A stretch of 64,000 bases of DNA from Glebionis coronaria (GCA_025667525.1 CM046875.1:199492125-199556124), one strand, 5' to 3'. Shown: positions 32,245 through 45,158, counted from the stretch's first letter. The notes: generated by a model from the letters alone, not told the origin. Made by a program: numbers and translations.

Positions 32245-34099
32245 AATACGAGGTTTTTGCCCGTAAGAAAATTTTATCGTCCGATCTTTTCGAATTGAAA
32301 AATGGATTAACGTGCGACTCAACTGTCTTTTGGTGGAACAATAGATTTTGTCGTCGTAGTAAAAGGAAATGTGCAAGACTTCAACGTAAATGACGGTAAT
32401 TTAAATCTAAACCTAATTAAAATGTAAATGTGCAATATTAAAAACTTTAAAGATAAATGACGAGAAATTAAATGACGGGTAATTAAAACTTCAATAAAAG
32501 TAAATTTGACAAGTAACTTAAAAAATGCAAAACGTAATTAAAATAGGCTAAAAGTGAAATGAGAAAAACTGTCACTTTTCCTCTAAAAATAAAAACTAGA
32601 AAACTTTAAAAACTTTTGAAAACTAAAACTAAGACAAGAAATTAAATCAAGCAAGAAGGCACCACAATTAATTCGGAAAAGCTACAGTACATTTCAGAAA
32701 TCGCATTTCTTCGGAAAAATGACTTTTTCGGAAAAACAAGTTTTTCGGAGAAATCTTCGGAAAAACTATGAATTCAGAGAAAAGGAGAATTTCGGAAAAA
32801 CAACTTTTTCGGAAAAACAACTTTTTCGGAATAAATGATTTTCGGAGGAATCTTCGGAAAAATAGTAAATTCAGAAAAAGTAATAATTTTGGAAAAATGA
32901 TAAATTCAGAAAAAGTACTATTTTTGGAAAAATGATCTTTTCAGTAAAATTGATTTCTTCGGAACATCAGCTTTTTCAGAATAATTGATTTCAGAGAAAT
33001 CATCGAAAAAAGGGACAAATTCAGAAAAAGTAATATTTCGGAAAAATGATCTTCAGAGAAAATGGCTTTTCAGAAAAAGAAGTATTTTCAGAAAACTAAA
33101 CCCTTTTCCGAAATAGTTGAAGAACAGATACAGGAAAACAGTAACATCAAAATTTAAAGAGATAAGCCACGAATAAGCTAAAATCAAATAAGCAATCTAC
33201 CAAAACTTAATCTAAAACACTTTTAAGAAAAACCAATTTAACCACAAATCAAAAACTTGAAAAACACCAATAAAATTAAAAATTAAAAATCAACTTTTAA
33301 TAAAACAAACTAATAAAAACTTAACTAAAATCAAATCAAACACACAATAAGCTATCAAATCAATAAGCTAACACAATCAAACACATAAAAACATAACCAT
33401 TAATCAAATAAGCATGACAATAAGATAATAAGCACAAAGATTAAGCAAAACAAGAAAGGTAGAAGGAGAGATTAATATAAAACTTGATTAAAGAAAAGAT
33501 TAAACAACAAAAGTAAAGATTAAACTTACTTAGAATTAAAGGAATTAAGGTGCAAGACAAGGAATGAAAATTGACAAGTAAATAAAATGACATGAAAATA
33601 AGGTGGAAAGACTAATTGTCACATTAGCTAACCCCGCCTAATGGTGGCATTAGGAGGGTATTTATAGAGATTAGGAAAACTAAGCATGTGTTGGTTCATT
33701 CTTCTTCTTCACGTCTTTTCGTCTTCTTAATTCTTCGACTTTTTCGACTTTGTCTCGGGATTAATAAACTCGTCTTGTAATTTCTTCATTAATTTAGACT
33801 TGAGTTCTTCGTCTTTTATTAAACTTCCGTCTTTAGACTTTTTCTTCGATAAATCTTCAGAATTGGCCTTGGACTTCCGTTCTTTTAGCACTCTTGATCT
33901 TTCGACTTCGTCTTTTGTCTTTTTCTTCGATAAAAGCCCGTGAAAGCCCGTGTTTTCCTCCTTTTTCACATTTTGATCCTAAATCACAACAAAAACACAA
34001 ACCACGCATAATTCCGAAATTTAAGACATAAAATACACGTTTTGGCTTGGTTATTATTATAATTAAGTGGTAAAAGGATGGGTGTTTACACACCTATCA
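32245..34099 (-). repeat. 5' LTR of element C (1855 bp)
   Basis: Partner of 8542-10399. It starts TGATAGGTGTG at 34099 (minus) and ends CGTATTA at 32245. About 46 substitutions separate the two by eye (about 2.5 %). The TTCGGAAAAA array is at about 32670-33110 and the TATA motif at about 33656-33668. Confidence 0.9.
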
Positions 34100-34104
34100 A
34101 CCAT
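34100..34104. repeat. Target site duplication of element C, right copy
   Basis: ACCAT, matching 8537-8541. Confidence 0.9.
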
Positions 34105-35362
34105 TGGTAGTGGTCTTGGGAAATTCGCTCCTTCTGATGCGAGGATCTCTCTTGGGGTTAGCTTCAGTGGTGTAAATTGAAAGTTGTCGCTACGCCCTTA
34201 TTTTTAGTTTCCTTGATATTTAGGATCCCGGGGTCCACCTCGCGTATTAGTTTGCTTATTGGGCATATCACGGGGTCTATAGCTGGAAGTATTTTGAATG
34301 GCTTCCGTGGCAGCTGATTCTCCCTGTATGAAGGATCTCACCTTTCGCATTACCCCCATCGAACGTCTCTGGTTTTCTCTCGTTCAATTTTCGTATTAAA
34401 TATTTGTTAGTTATTCGTGCCATAAAGCAAGATACCTTCAAGATCTCTGGGCATTTTTTTATCTGGAGGCATTCGTTTTTGAAGCGATCTAAGAATTCTT
34501 CTAGGTATTCACCCTGGTTTTGTTTGACTCTTGCTAGTGATACAACGCTCATGTCGTAGCTTTTTTGTTGGACATAGTTTCTTTGGAATGCCTTCCATAA
34601 TAATTCGAATCCGTTTATTGTTTGCGATGGGAGTCTATCAAACTAGTTCCGCGCGTTTCCTACAAGTGTAGAGTTGAACAGATTACACAATACAGGTTCG
34701 AGCCATTTCTTAATTCCCGCTTGTGATTCGAAGACCTTCAGGTGGTCTTCTGGATCTGTGGTGCCATCATATATTTTTACATTTGTTGGCATGTGACGCT
34801 TTGTTGTGTCAGGATAATACTGTATACTCCTTGTGAAAGTGTTTTTTCTTGCCCTTCTCCATCGTTGCGAGAAGTCTCGATCTTTCCTTTTACGTGAATG
34901 GAAAGCTCGCTTTTTTCCTTCTGAGCTTTCTGGGGAGGAACATCTGCGCCCATGTTCTGTATGGTGACTGTTGTTTGACTCTGAATTTGATGAGTTATTG
35001 TCAGAGGATTGATAACGTCCTGCGCGCCTTTTTTCTTTTATGACCTGCTGGTCCTTCATGTATTTAGTGGCGAGCGGGAGCAGAGCTTGTAAGTTTTTTG
35101 TTACATATTCTTCCATCGTGCGCGCATCTTTAGCAATTACTTGCTCGCTTTCGTCGGATGTGAAGGGTAGCTTTCATTTATCTTTGTTGGAAGGAGGTTG
35201 AGCTGATCTCCGTTTTGCGCCGCTCTCCTCTATGGTGGGTAGGGGAGTTGAGAATGGCAAGCTCGCTCCTCGGAGAGGTGACTTTATCACATCGTGACTG
35301 TTTGCATCACTGGCCGACCCATGGGTGTTCCCCATGGATGTTATTTGTCCGTCTATTGTCAA
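34105..35362 (-). pseudogene. gag N-terminal and central part of element D (broken)
   Basis: Three open pieces on the minus strand represent one gag gene: 35362-35174 (N-terminal, SNKDK end), 35116-34643 (157 residues with an Arg/Ser-rich stretch, then MPTNVKIYDGTTDPEDHLK, a Tat gag signature) and 34552-34277 (LARVKQNQGEYLEEFLDRFKNE, also gag). Stops and frameshifts separate them. The rest of the gene continues at 8536 beyond element C. Gag would form the particle core in a living element; this copy cannot. Confidence 0.85.
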
Positions 35363-35420
35363 CGACCTTCGACCACCTCCATCTGTTCATTTTCTTGTTA
35401 TGCCTAGAGTTTAATGTAGG

Positions 35421-35438
35421 GTCCCACGGATAGCGCCA
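35421..35438 (-). other. Primer binding site of element D
   Basis: The minus strand reads TGGCGCTATCCGTGGGAC, three bases after the LTR. The form TGGCGC...TGTGGGA is usual for Tat elements; here it carries changes. I do not assign the tRNA with certainty. Confidence 0.6.
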
Positions 35439-35441
35439 ACT

Positions 35442-36023
35442 TGTTGATACAAAAGTTGGATGGACCGAGTTGGACCCGCATTAGGCTTAATTCGGGGTCT
35501 TGTGGGCTCTGGCTCTTGCACCAAGTGAATCTTGTTTGAAGACCCTGCACACTAAGAACAGACAATGTTGGGCTTACCGTGGGCGCTTGTCCCACGATTA
35601 GACTCCGGCGTGAGAGTAAGTAATCGGTTTGAGTATATGTGATGGTTTAGAGTATTGTGTGTATCGTACCTTTATGGAACCTCGGTGGTTCCTTTTATAC
35701 TCGAGAGAGTCCTGGCTGGGCTCTCCTACTCTTGCGGCCTAAGGAAGAGATAATAGCTCAAAATAGCTTGATCCTTATCATGTAACTAAGGTAAGTGTAT
35801 ATCCCTTTTCCTTAGGTGAATATAATCATAGGATAGATTATATTCTGTTTTATCCTGTCGCGGGGAGACGAGGACTTGGTTAAGTAATCCACCGTTGTGC
35901 GGCAGCGACTTAATGGGCCTCCTAGGCCTTGCGCGTGCTGCGCATAGACAATCCATACCCAATGGATACGGGTAGTACTTGTGGGTCGGGTTATACACCC
36001 CGAATAGGGACTATACGTCATCA
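35442..36023 (-). repeat. 5' LTR of element D (582 bp)
   Basis: The minus strand runs from TGATGACGTATAGTCCC (36023) to TATCAACA (35442), with TG...CA ends and a TATA motif inside. Only one LTR of D is in the window, so the ends rest on the primer site and termini, not on comparison with a partner. Confidence 0.7.
35692..35700 (-). promoter_or_regulatory. TATA box in LTR of element D
   Basis: The minus strand reads GTATAAAAG in the middle of the LTR, a usual place for the retroelement promoter. Confidence 0.45.
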
Positions 36024-36567
36024 TTAAGATTTAAAAGCTAATGGTTCGGTAATATAATATTTTCTTGTTCAAAGGAGTGACGAATTCATTTCAACAAGAT
36101 AATTATAAATTAGCCTACCTAAGCATATTGTAGAAAGCACGAGATCAAGACCAAATCAAATGTTTCATAGAAGAAATAATCTTCTTTACGACATGATTCT
36201 TCAAAATAATCCAATGTGATAAGAAAATCAAGGAACGTAAAAAATCGTGATTCAAAAGAAATAGGTGTCTCAAAATGGCACATCACGAAGTGACAAGTCA
36301 AAGCGATACTCCAATCAACTGGAAGACTTTATAACAGCGGTCTATGAAATAACGTATACAGTTTCCAAAGCCAAGATGAGTATTCAAACTCGGAATCAAA
36401 AGGTAAATAACCAGTGGAATCAGCACTTGGCGGTGAGTTCACGCTTATATAAAATAGTGTCATAAAAGTCATGAAAAACTTTACCAAGACCATTGCTTCA
36501 CCCGCAATGTCTTAAAAGAGCACATTGTTTATATAAATAATCCCTTTATATAAACATACTAACGAGA

Positions 36568-36570
<3 letters not shown>
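36024..36570. other. Sequence flanking element D; nothing recognised
   Basis: AT-rich, with only short open frames (36119-36301, 36265-36465) lacking any recognised motif. This is the host side of element D's insertion, running into a TA microsatellite. Confidence 0.4.

Positions 36571-36619
<49 letters not shown>
36571..36619. repeat. (AT)n microsatellite left of Helitron 1
   Basis: About 24 AT dinucleotides directly before Helitron 1's 5' TC end. Together with 45057-45155 it was probably one tract, split by the Helitron between A and T. Confidence 0.9.
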
Positions 36620-36622
<3 letters not shown>

Positions 36623-36684
36623 TTACATTATATATAAGAGGAGGGGTATGCCACATCATATCCACGTCATCACTTTCCATTATT

Positions 36685-36838
36685 ATTGTTTTTTAATTTT
36701 TTTTTTTATGAATTTTTATACTATTAAGCCATGGTATCATGAAATTCGGAATTGCTAAAAAATTTTCCTTATACCAGATTCGAACCTGGGTTCGATCATT
36801 CGATAACAAGTAGCTCTACCAATAAACCAAGCCAGAAG
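36685..36838 (-). repeat. Possible tRNA-derived SINE-like segment
   Basis: On the minus strand TTTATTGGTAGAGCTACTTG resembles an A box and GGTTCGAATCT a B box 35 bases on, followed by an A-rich end at the left edge. No clear target duplication was found, so it may also be a tRNA-like relic inside the Helitron. Confidence 0.35.
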
Positions 36839-39318
36839 TTGTGGTAGAAGGTTGAAAAACAAGGTATGTAACCACTGTTTAATTGTCTGCATATTATAAA
36901 TTCTAAAACAAAAGTAACATCTACATCTACGGACCCTTAATTTTCTCCCAAATTATATGACAGACTGATTTTCGATATCCATCACAAAACCCTAATACCA
37001 TTCGTATCCTCAAATTACAAGAATAATAATAACATCCCTAAAAAATTAAAACCAATCATACATTACAGAATGTATATTCCTGTAAACCCTCAAAACCCTA
37101 ATTCATTATTCATGTGGTGGTTGTCTTCTTTGTTAAGCGAGTCCTTTTTTCTCTCTTTATTATGACGATATAGATCAAAGAAGACATTCATTGATATCTT
37201 TAGATGTTGGTATACTATGAGCCTATCTCCTTTGCATCTATTATGTTCAAACCTGCTTCAGATTTATCTATTTGTGACAGGCTTTAATGTGGAAAAATTT
37301 CAGTACAAGAATGTGATCTTAACAGTTTGGATTGTTGGTGACAAAAAAAAGTTGTGGCCATTGTTTGGTATGTTTTATAGAGTAAATTACATTCAATCAT
37401 AATTCGGTTGAATCCTAATTCAATTGACTTATACTACTGTATTTGATTATTCGTGAAATTCAATTGAATCATATAATAAGCAACAGGTTAGTTTCATTCA
37501 TAAATTTTAATCATAATTCAATTGAATAGGATAGTTTTATTCGTGAATTTTAATCATAATTCAATTGAATCGCTATTTTTAATCGTTATTCAGTAGACTC
37601 CTATTTTAATTTGATCCTATAGGTTTTGGTGGATATGGAGATTTGTTTAATTTTTTTTTAAATTTTAATTCACACATGTAATTGTATAGTGTTTAGTATA
37701 ATAGTAACGAGCATCGTGATTCTATATTTTACATGTTCACAGGCTTCCGCTTCCTACTGTTACAAAAATAATGGATTTTCTGGATGTCATGGCAGTAAGA
37801 AGGTGTAGGCTTTGGTGGACCTCCAAGTTTGTTTTAACTAAGATGTTTCTATGTTTTACTATTTACGTTATTAAGTAGCCATAATGTTCCTGTTATATAC
37901 TTGATTTATGCAGAATTTTGTTTTGCTTATTCATCAGGAGCATAACAATATTAGGTTTTTTAGTTTGGTGTTTTAGAAAAGTAGGCAGTTTATATTAGTT
38001 ATACACCGTATTCCCCCTGCTGATGGTTACCCAGCCTTACAAGCTCTTTCCATCTCAATAAAAGCTACAAGTCTAGCTCTGATAATGTAAATCCAAAATA
38101 GACAGTCTCAAGTAAACATTTTTTCATCAACTGTAAATCTGTAAGTCCCGTGTGGCTATATAAGAGGTGTTTGGATATTTGATATTTGATATTGCTATTT
38201 GATATTACTTTTAGTTTCCTGAACCTTTGTGAAGAGGCACCTTTGTCCACTTTCTGAGCTTCATCTCAGAAAGTAGAAGCACTAGACTTTGTGACCATCA
38301 TCTCACTTTTTGTCGTGCTGATTTCGAGTTTCTAGAACAGGATGACTTAAATCATGCGACACTCATGTTTGAATAGAGAAAGGAGAGGCTATCACTGGTA
38401 CTCTTTGTAAAAAGACACTTGGTGCACATATATTTAAAAGTTGTAGTTAACTTTTCATATATTTAAGTATTTTTGTAAGAAGAATTTCCTGACGGCACAC
38501 AGTGCTTCGTATCATCCATGTACGAGTGTTATGAGGATGTGGCCAGCGATAATGTGATTAGGAGTGTTTGGCTTTCCATTTTCCATTAAGCTGATACGCC
38601 CGTCAAGTAAGCTTTGAAGTTATTTGTGTCATAAAGTTAGGTGGTTTGAAATACTAACGTGGTACTATCAAATACTTGCAGGAACCTCTTACATCAGTAT
38701 TTGTTGAGATAAAAAGGGGGCTGATTCATTTGAACATCGGATTTACAGTATCGAATTTCCTGCAACAAGAATTCTTAATTACAGATCACAATCTGTAAGA
38801 CACATAGTATTTTCCCAGCAATTGCGAAGCACAGCTACATGGTAAACGTTCAGACCGGAATGATAAGAAATTCTTTTTTTTTACCTTTCCTGAAAATGAA
38901 TTACTTAAACAATTATAGGTTCTGCATCGCATATTTTGAGTCTATTCATGTCTGATTACTTACTAACCATCATCAAATGTGAAATAGCATATATCATAGT
39001 TCACGACGCACAACTAAATGTATTGATTATTTTAATTATATATTTCTCTTTTACATACTGTGGTTTAAATAAAAAAATGGACGAGTAATAAAGAGAAAGT
39101 GTAGCATGGACTTTGGAAAAAGGCGAGTATGAAGTGGAAATGTAGAGAGGATGATACTAGACCAACGGTTGCATGACGTACACATTCAGTTGTTTGTGTG
39201 TTTTGGTCTAAGGCTGTTAGTACCTAATTGGTAGAAACAATCAAGCTCTAATCAGCTATGTTTCCCTTGAATAGCTTTTTTAGTATTGAACTTATTTCAA
39301 GTTATTTTGTTTTTTTAG
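36839..39318. other. Helitron 1 interior, left part; no gene recognised
   Basis: Mostly AT-rich. Several copies of the palindrome ATTCAATTGAAT lie between 37440 and 37570. A short segment at 37742-37801 is bounded by AG and GT and could be a captured exon, but has no recognised product. Short open frames at 37217-37402 and 38065-38250 are unsupported. Confidence 0.4.
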
Positions 39319-41257
39319 TTTTTGTTAGTGGATGGAGTATTGAAGGAAAAACATACTTATGAAGCGGTAATGCTCTCCAAATCTTTGTTGTCATCCAGAT
39401 ATTTTGTAGGCCAGTATCACGAGCTGCGAGTGTTCAGAATGCAAGAAAACCAGGAAACACCACAAATCAAATTTAAGGCATGTAAGTTTCTTATCCACCT
39501 ATAGTATTTTTCTATAAAAATAATAAACTGGCAAAGCTAATATATTTTGTATTATTGACAAAGTCAACTTACAAACGTCACTCGTCAGGGATTGAGACCA
39601 TCTGCAGTGGCAAAAAATGCTCTTATAAACAGTTCTCTCTCACGAGGATAAATTTTTCTACAATTTACCATTTGTTTAACTATATATTAATCACATAAGA
39701 ATAGTCTTTGAATTTTTTAATAAGTAATCACATATACTTTAGTCCAGCTGATCTTTTGACCAATGACATTGGTGTTGTCCTGCTGAAAGCTTGATTCAGG
39801 CTTTCATAAGGGCCACCAAATGAAGATGAATGGTTTACTCAAGTTCTATCGGACTTGATCACAATTCTGGTTGTTGACCACTAAATCCCCTCAACCTTAC
39901 TAGGCCAACTATCCCACGTTCAGATATCATTACTATTAAATAACCTAATCCATTTGTCGCATTCTGAACCTATTGCACATTAGCCTGTAGCCGTCACACT
40001 GATGTTATCGATGCCATTACAAAGTATTTAGAAATTTGGCTGTATAGAAATTGGGTCATATAGAAATAGCGATTATTCCTTATAACAAATATAGATTAAT
40101 AGATTTTGAGAACAAAAATGTCTATATTGATTGAAACTAACTGTGAAATTGAAGGGATTTATGAAGATTTTGGATATTGGATTGTGTAAATTTGAAATTA
40201 GTGGTGTTCTTGTGATGTATGCAATTAATTACCATTACGAACCCTGTCTTTTTATTCTATCGATGCAGATGGCAGGAGAAGACACTCATTAAGCTTATTG
40301 TCAACGCTGAGAAGGATAATGATCTTGGTGCATCAATGTGTGCGCCTGATGCAGCAGTAATTATGCAGGTAGATTTAATCACTTTTGATTATTTCCAAAA
40401 GGGAACTATATATGCACTCACTTGTGTTTATGTGTTATGATTTTCTGTTATTATTTTAGTTTGACACTTCTAATATTGAGTTGGGATACTTCTAACGTCG
40501 TTCATATTCAATAGGGCATTGTTGTTGCACTCAAGTGTGAAACAACCAAGGCAGAATTTGATAGCACGGTACAATTCCTTAACATAACACATTTTTCACA
40601 ATCTATGAAAAACCAACATGATTACATTACATCCTTCATTAGCAGAGGAATTCGTCACAATGCGGTCCGTCACAAGGCGTATTGCTGCTGCCGGTAAACC
40701 AAAGACCAACCTTTAAACGCGTAGTTTCAGTTTGATAGTTCTTCCTCATAACTCATATCGATGGACAAAATGGCTCCTAGAAAAACAAGTCCACTGTTTG
40801 GACATCCACCATTTTGGCGACGAGCTCGCCTTTCGTCCATGATGCTCCTTATAATGTGCAGAGTGCTCTGTGTTCAGTTAGTCAAATGCTTTTGCTAGAA
40901 ACATGTCGAATACCATGGATGCAAAATATTTAGTATCCACTAGCTGTTTTTAGTTAAACTATATTTTTCTTATAGTTTCATAATTCAAGTTTCATTATTG
41001 CCAGATCACGACCTTAAATGGATGAATGTATAGTCACCTTTCTTCATATTTAGGAATTTGACAATAAGCAAGCTCCTACTGATTTTAATTAAGTCAAATG
41101 GGGAATGAGATTTATGGTTCCCTGTATATATTGTGATATTTTCTATTTGGTGATATTTTTTGCTATTTATGTGTGCTTCCTATGTGATTCCAGGCATGTG
41201 GCTATTGCATCAGCATGCGCATCTGGTGCTTTCTTCCCAACTGCAAGTGCAGAAGGT
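39319..41257 (+). pseudogene. Captured multi-exon gene fragment in Helitron 1 (product not recognised)
   Basis: At least five segments on the plus strand look like exons because they stay open and are bounded by splice-like AG and GT. They are about 39319-39482 (donor GTAAGT), 40269-40368 (33 whole codons, with [20 protein letters not shown]), 40515-40568 (18 codons, VVALKCETTKAEF), 40646-40693 and 41193-41256. The 40269 and 40515 segments join in frame. They would encode a soluble-looking protein piece that I cannot assign to a family. No start or stop region is seen, so this is a partial host gene picked up in sense orientation, as Helitrons often do. Exon borders are inferred by eye. Confidence 0.45.
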
Positions 41258-43332
41258 TTGTTTCCTCAGCACACGTAAGAATTCTTTTGTCAGGTCTGTG
41301 GATATATCCCAGGGACTATATAACTGTTGTAAATGCCTGAGATTTCATTGCTCACTTCATAAACTAAAAACCATATTTCTTTTTCCAACAAAGTCTTTAA
41401 CTTCTGAAGTTGAAGGCGATAAAATTAAGTACGATTTTTTTTACATGGGTTGATTTCGGTTGCCTTGAACACTTTTGGTCCAGTAGTTATCAGCTTCCTA
41501 ATAAGTAGACTTTACTAATGAATTATGATCACAAACATCATAATTTTAATAGTAATCTATTATGGAGTATATGATAACACGAGGAGGTATTATGCATTAA
41601 ATAGACACATTATATGAATTATATTTACCGGGGACATTGTCCATTTTACCCAAAAAAAAATAAAAAATTATATGAATTTATATTTGTTTTATCCGTTAAA
41701 CCTATTTAACCTGTTTTTTTTTTTGCTTAACTAATGTTTTGATTTACCTGTTTGACATGTTAGAGAATATCATAACCTACAAGTAAGTGAGATATTTATA
41801 ACTAATGTTTATGAGAGATAGTTATAACTAATGTTGATGAGAGTTTGGCTATATAGCAGATGCGTTTATCGTCGCTCTAGGCATTTGATATGTAGTGATT
41901 AAATTAATGTATGTCATCTTTTGGTTGTTACAAGGGATGCTATTGAAAAGTTATTACTTCAGGTCTCGACGGAAATCTTTGAAGGTATTTCTAAAGTGAT
42001 CTTGAGAGGATGAGGAGAGACACATCAGGTTTCATCAAGGTATAACTGTTGGGCTTATTTGTTATTTGCTTTGCTAGCATATTTGGCATAATGCTTGACT
42101 GGACCAACATATAACTTATGTTCATAAGCATTATTGTTACATATCTGTTTGCTCGAGTATACGGTGTTTATGTTAGTTTATTTATATGTGCAGCCTGAGA
42201 TATCTTGCTCCTCCTTCCTGACTATATTCCAAAAAGACCACCATTGATTAACAACATGATGCATGTGTTAGCTGATTTAGGTTTTAACAAGAGAGTTAAT
42301 TCATTGTCATCGCTTCCATAAATTGAACAGATAAGATGAACTCGGCACTTTTTAGACAAGGTATTATTTCCTAACTCTCTGCAAATGTTCAGATGTGTCT
42401 TAAAGTTGGCTATGTGATGGTGAATTAACCTTTCGAGAGGGGTCACTTCTATTAAAAGTACACAAAGTTATATTAACCAGATTAGTAATAAAAGTGGTTC
42501 AAGATTGATTACATCAAGAAGCTAAGATTACAAATTCAAGAAGCTCCAATATCCGAGACTACCACCGATCCTAAGCCATTTTCTACAGCGAGGTGTAGAG
42601 TCTTATCATAAATCACATTATACGATAGTCCATGTTAGAAATATGTACATTTCAAGTGACCGGTAGCTTGACTTTGTTATATGTATGTATGTACAGATTT
42701 GGAGAATGTTTTAGAGAATGTTATGTCATTGTTAAAGATTTAAATACCAGAGTTTCAACCAAACTTAGATATATTACCTGGGTTCATGTTTAAATCTCGG
42801 TCATCAAACCTCATGATTCGCCTGGGACGTGCCACTTATATAGTACGTATATATAGAATTGCAAAGTAGATTCCATCAAACTTTTCTTAACTAAAACACT
42901 TAACTTACAACTAATGTTGTAAAATAAATCCCTATTTTTGTTATCAACTTATGTCTGCAGTTTACTTATCTTGGTTATCGTAGCTGTTTGAATCTGTTTC
43001 AACAACTTAATGAAAACAACTTGTCGATCATGTTAGTCGTACTTAAATGAACTATGCACACAGGTGTTATGGGTGCAACTTAAGTTAATATTTAAAAAAC
43101 CCAACAAAAATGCCCCATATTAGCACACATTAAACAAGGTATTGAAGAGTAAAGAACACCCTTGACAATGAAGTATAGTCTACACGTTTTCCGTAAAAAA
43201 TTAAAACGGTGTTTCGAGGGTGTAGTGTTATTTATTTAATCATGTCACTTGGAACTATACTTACTTATTTAGTATATTTCTTATTAAGGGTTAAAATATT
43301 TTTTTAATTTCATGCAATCTAAAGCTAATTTA
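41258..43332. other. Helitron 1 interior, middle part; nothing recognised
   Basis: AT-rich non-coding DNA. The short frame 42222-42446 has no recognised motif. Confidence 0.35.
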
Positions 43333-43583
43333 TTACTCACTTCGAACTGTTAACTTTCAAAATCAAAGATTTTCAACTTTGATCTTAAATTATCGTGTTT
43401 GTGTTATATAATACTTGATATAAATTATACGAATGAATTGAATTTTAAATATATTTTTATTAGTATAACTTTCACCAAGTATTATATAACACAAAAAAAT
43501 AACTTAAGGTCAAAGTTTACAAAAAATGACTCCGAAAGTCAAAAGTAGACATTTAATTAGGGACGAAGGGACGGATGGAGTAT
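43333..43583. mobile_element. Stowaway-like MITE inside Helitron 1
   Basis: The right end on the minus strand reads ATACTCCATCCGTCCC, close to the Stowaway terminal CTCCCTCCGTCCC. The left end (ACTCACTTCGAACTG) is a decayed match. The interior folds back on itself (CAACTTTGATCTTAA ... TTAAGGTCAAAGTT around ATATAATACTTG and CAAGTATTATAT), as expected. Terminal TA dinucleotides fit the family. Confidence 0.6.
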
Positions 43584-45027
43584 AACTTAATGTTAATTTG
43601 CTATATATTATTAGCTTGGTATCCGCGCAATACGACGACGAATATTCGGTGATGATTTTTGAGGTGACAAATGTTACGAATCTTGTCCGTTAAATTTGTA
43701 TTTAAAGATTGCAGTTATAAAAAATCTTTGAATCAAAATAAAAATCTCAGAAAATGAGGAAAAACTAAAAATTAATTAAAAATATATATTAAAATAGATA
43801 TTGAATCAAATAGCATGTGGGGGATTTTCATGTGGGGGAGGTCAGGGGTTCGACTCCTGTCATTCCCCATGTGGGGGATTTTCTTAGAATTGGTAGCCGG
43901 GTTTAAATCCCATCGCAATGCCTTGAAGCCCCTTAATGGGAAACTGGATGGCTAGCATGGGGTTGATATTCTCTTCGTGAGATGATTCAAACTCGGGTCG
44001 AGAAACTTGGTGCCTTAGTGGCACGCAAGATACTCCGTTGTATCAAACTGCCGTTAAAAAAAATAATTAGATAAAAATATATTTTAATTTTAATGATAAA
44101 GATGACTTTTGAATATGTTGTTAAAAAAGGGGGTAAATGATCAATTACAAGATGAATGTTTTTATAAAACAAATTTAATATTGTAATTTTCAGACAGTTT
44201 GTAAATAAAAATATTTTAAATACTTTATAATATATTAAATTTTTACAATTAACACTGCTCATTCTGACACTTTTTAGCAATACATAAACTTGAACATTTA
44301 TCTAATGATTTTTTTGTGTGTTTAATGGTAAGTTATGAAATTCTTTTTCCGGCTTGGATCGACTATTGTATAACATGAATTTGTTTACTTTTTAAACTCC
44401 ATTTATTATAAAAAAAAAAATCTTAAAGCTACCTCATTAACTGAAATTTCTTTTTATGATTTGAGTGTATTTGTTTACAAACAGTAGAACGTTTATGTAT
44501 ATGGGTTAGTTTTAGTTACATGTACACGAATAACTATAAAGTCATAAAAATCAAATGGGGGCATGTTTGTAATGTAAATTATTCGTTTTAACATTATTTA
44601 TCAACACAAACTGCTTTAAAGTCATAAAAACTAAATAGAGTATGTTTGTGTTGTAAAATATTCATTTTAATGTTAGAGTATGTTATGTTATAAAAAGAAT
44701 TGAAGGTTCCTCCATTATATATACTATAGATTCTGACATCATTTTTACAACTTTGATCATGAATATATCCACCTTTTAATTCTATTTATTATTCAAACAA
44801 ATATTTTCCATATAGTATAGAATATACAATCTTTTAACACTAATATTTAGCAAAATAAATAAAATGTAAATGACAATTACAAGTCATGCTGCAGATCGAC
44901 CGGGATTATCCACTAAAACGTTCATCTTTTTAAACAAAAAACAATCAGAAGTTATACCTTTCAATCGAACGTTAAAAACACATATTTAAAAAATAAAATA
45001 AAAGTAAAACTACAATCAGAAATCATA
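43584..45027. other. Helitron 1 interior, right part
   Basis: Contains GGGGTTCGACTCCTG at about 43848, a B-box-like tRNA relic, and CCATTATATATACTATAGA (about 44712-44731), which on the minus strand looks like another Helitron 5' end (TCTATAGTATATATAATGG). The frame at 43987-44280 is AT-rich and unsupported. Confidence 0.35.
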
Positions 45028-45157
<130 letters not shown>

Positions 45158-45158
45158 C

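Larger units (their letters stand above)
8542..34099 (-). mobile_element. Element C: non-autonomous Athila-like gag-protease retrotransposon (contains element B)
   Basis: C has LTRs at 8542-10399 (3' LTR) and 32245-34099 (5' LTR), a primer site at 32225-32242, one gag-protease frame (31993-31259 continued at 14874-12433), a 2 kb 3' non-coding region and a polypurine tract at 10400-10413. Without the B insertion it is about 9.2 kb. No RT, RNase H or integrase sequence is found between the protease and the 3' LTR, so C would need enzymes from another element. The LTR pair differs at about 46 of 1856 sites by eye. Flanking ACCAT duplications prove a single insertion into element D. Confidence 0.9.
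4124..36023 (-). mobile_element. Element D: decayed Tat-clade Ty3/gypsy retrotransposon, split by element C
   Basis: D's order on the minus strand is 5' LTR (35442-36023), primer site (35421-35438), gag fragments (35362-34105), interruption by element C, rest of gag (8536-8245), protease, RT, RNase H, archaeal-type RNase H, integrase (to 4959) and a 3' non-coding part ending at 4124 where element A is inserted. The second RNase H and the VDDGSSA-like protease motif mark the Tat/Ogre branch. All frames carry stops and frameshifts, so D is dead. Its 3' LTR would lie left of the window beyond A. D is the oldest layer of the nest. Confidence 0.85.

Noticed and set aside
37440..37600. ATTCAATTGAAT repeats as a CRISPR-like or regulatory array
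   Set aside because: Irregular spacing and AT-rich palindromes common in plant non-coding DNA; nuclear plant context excludes CRISPR.
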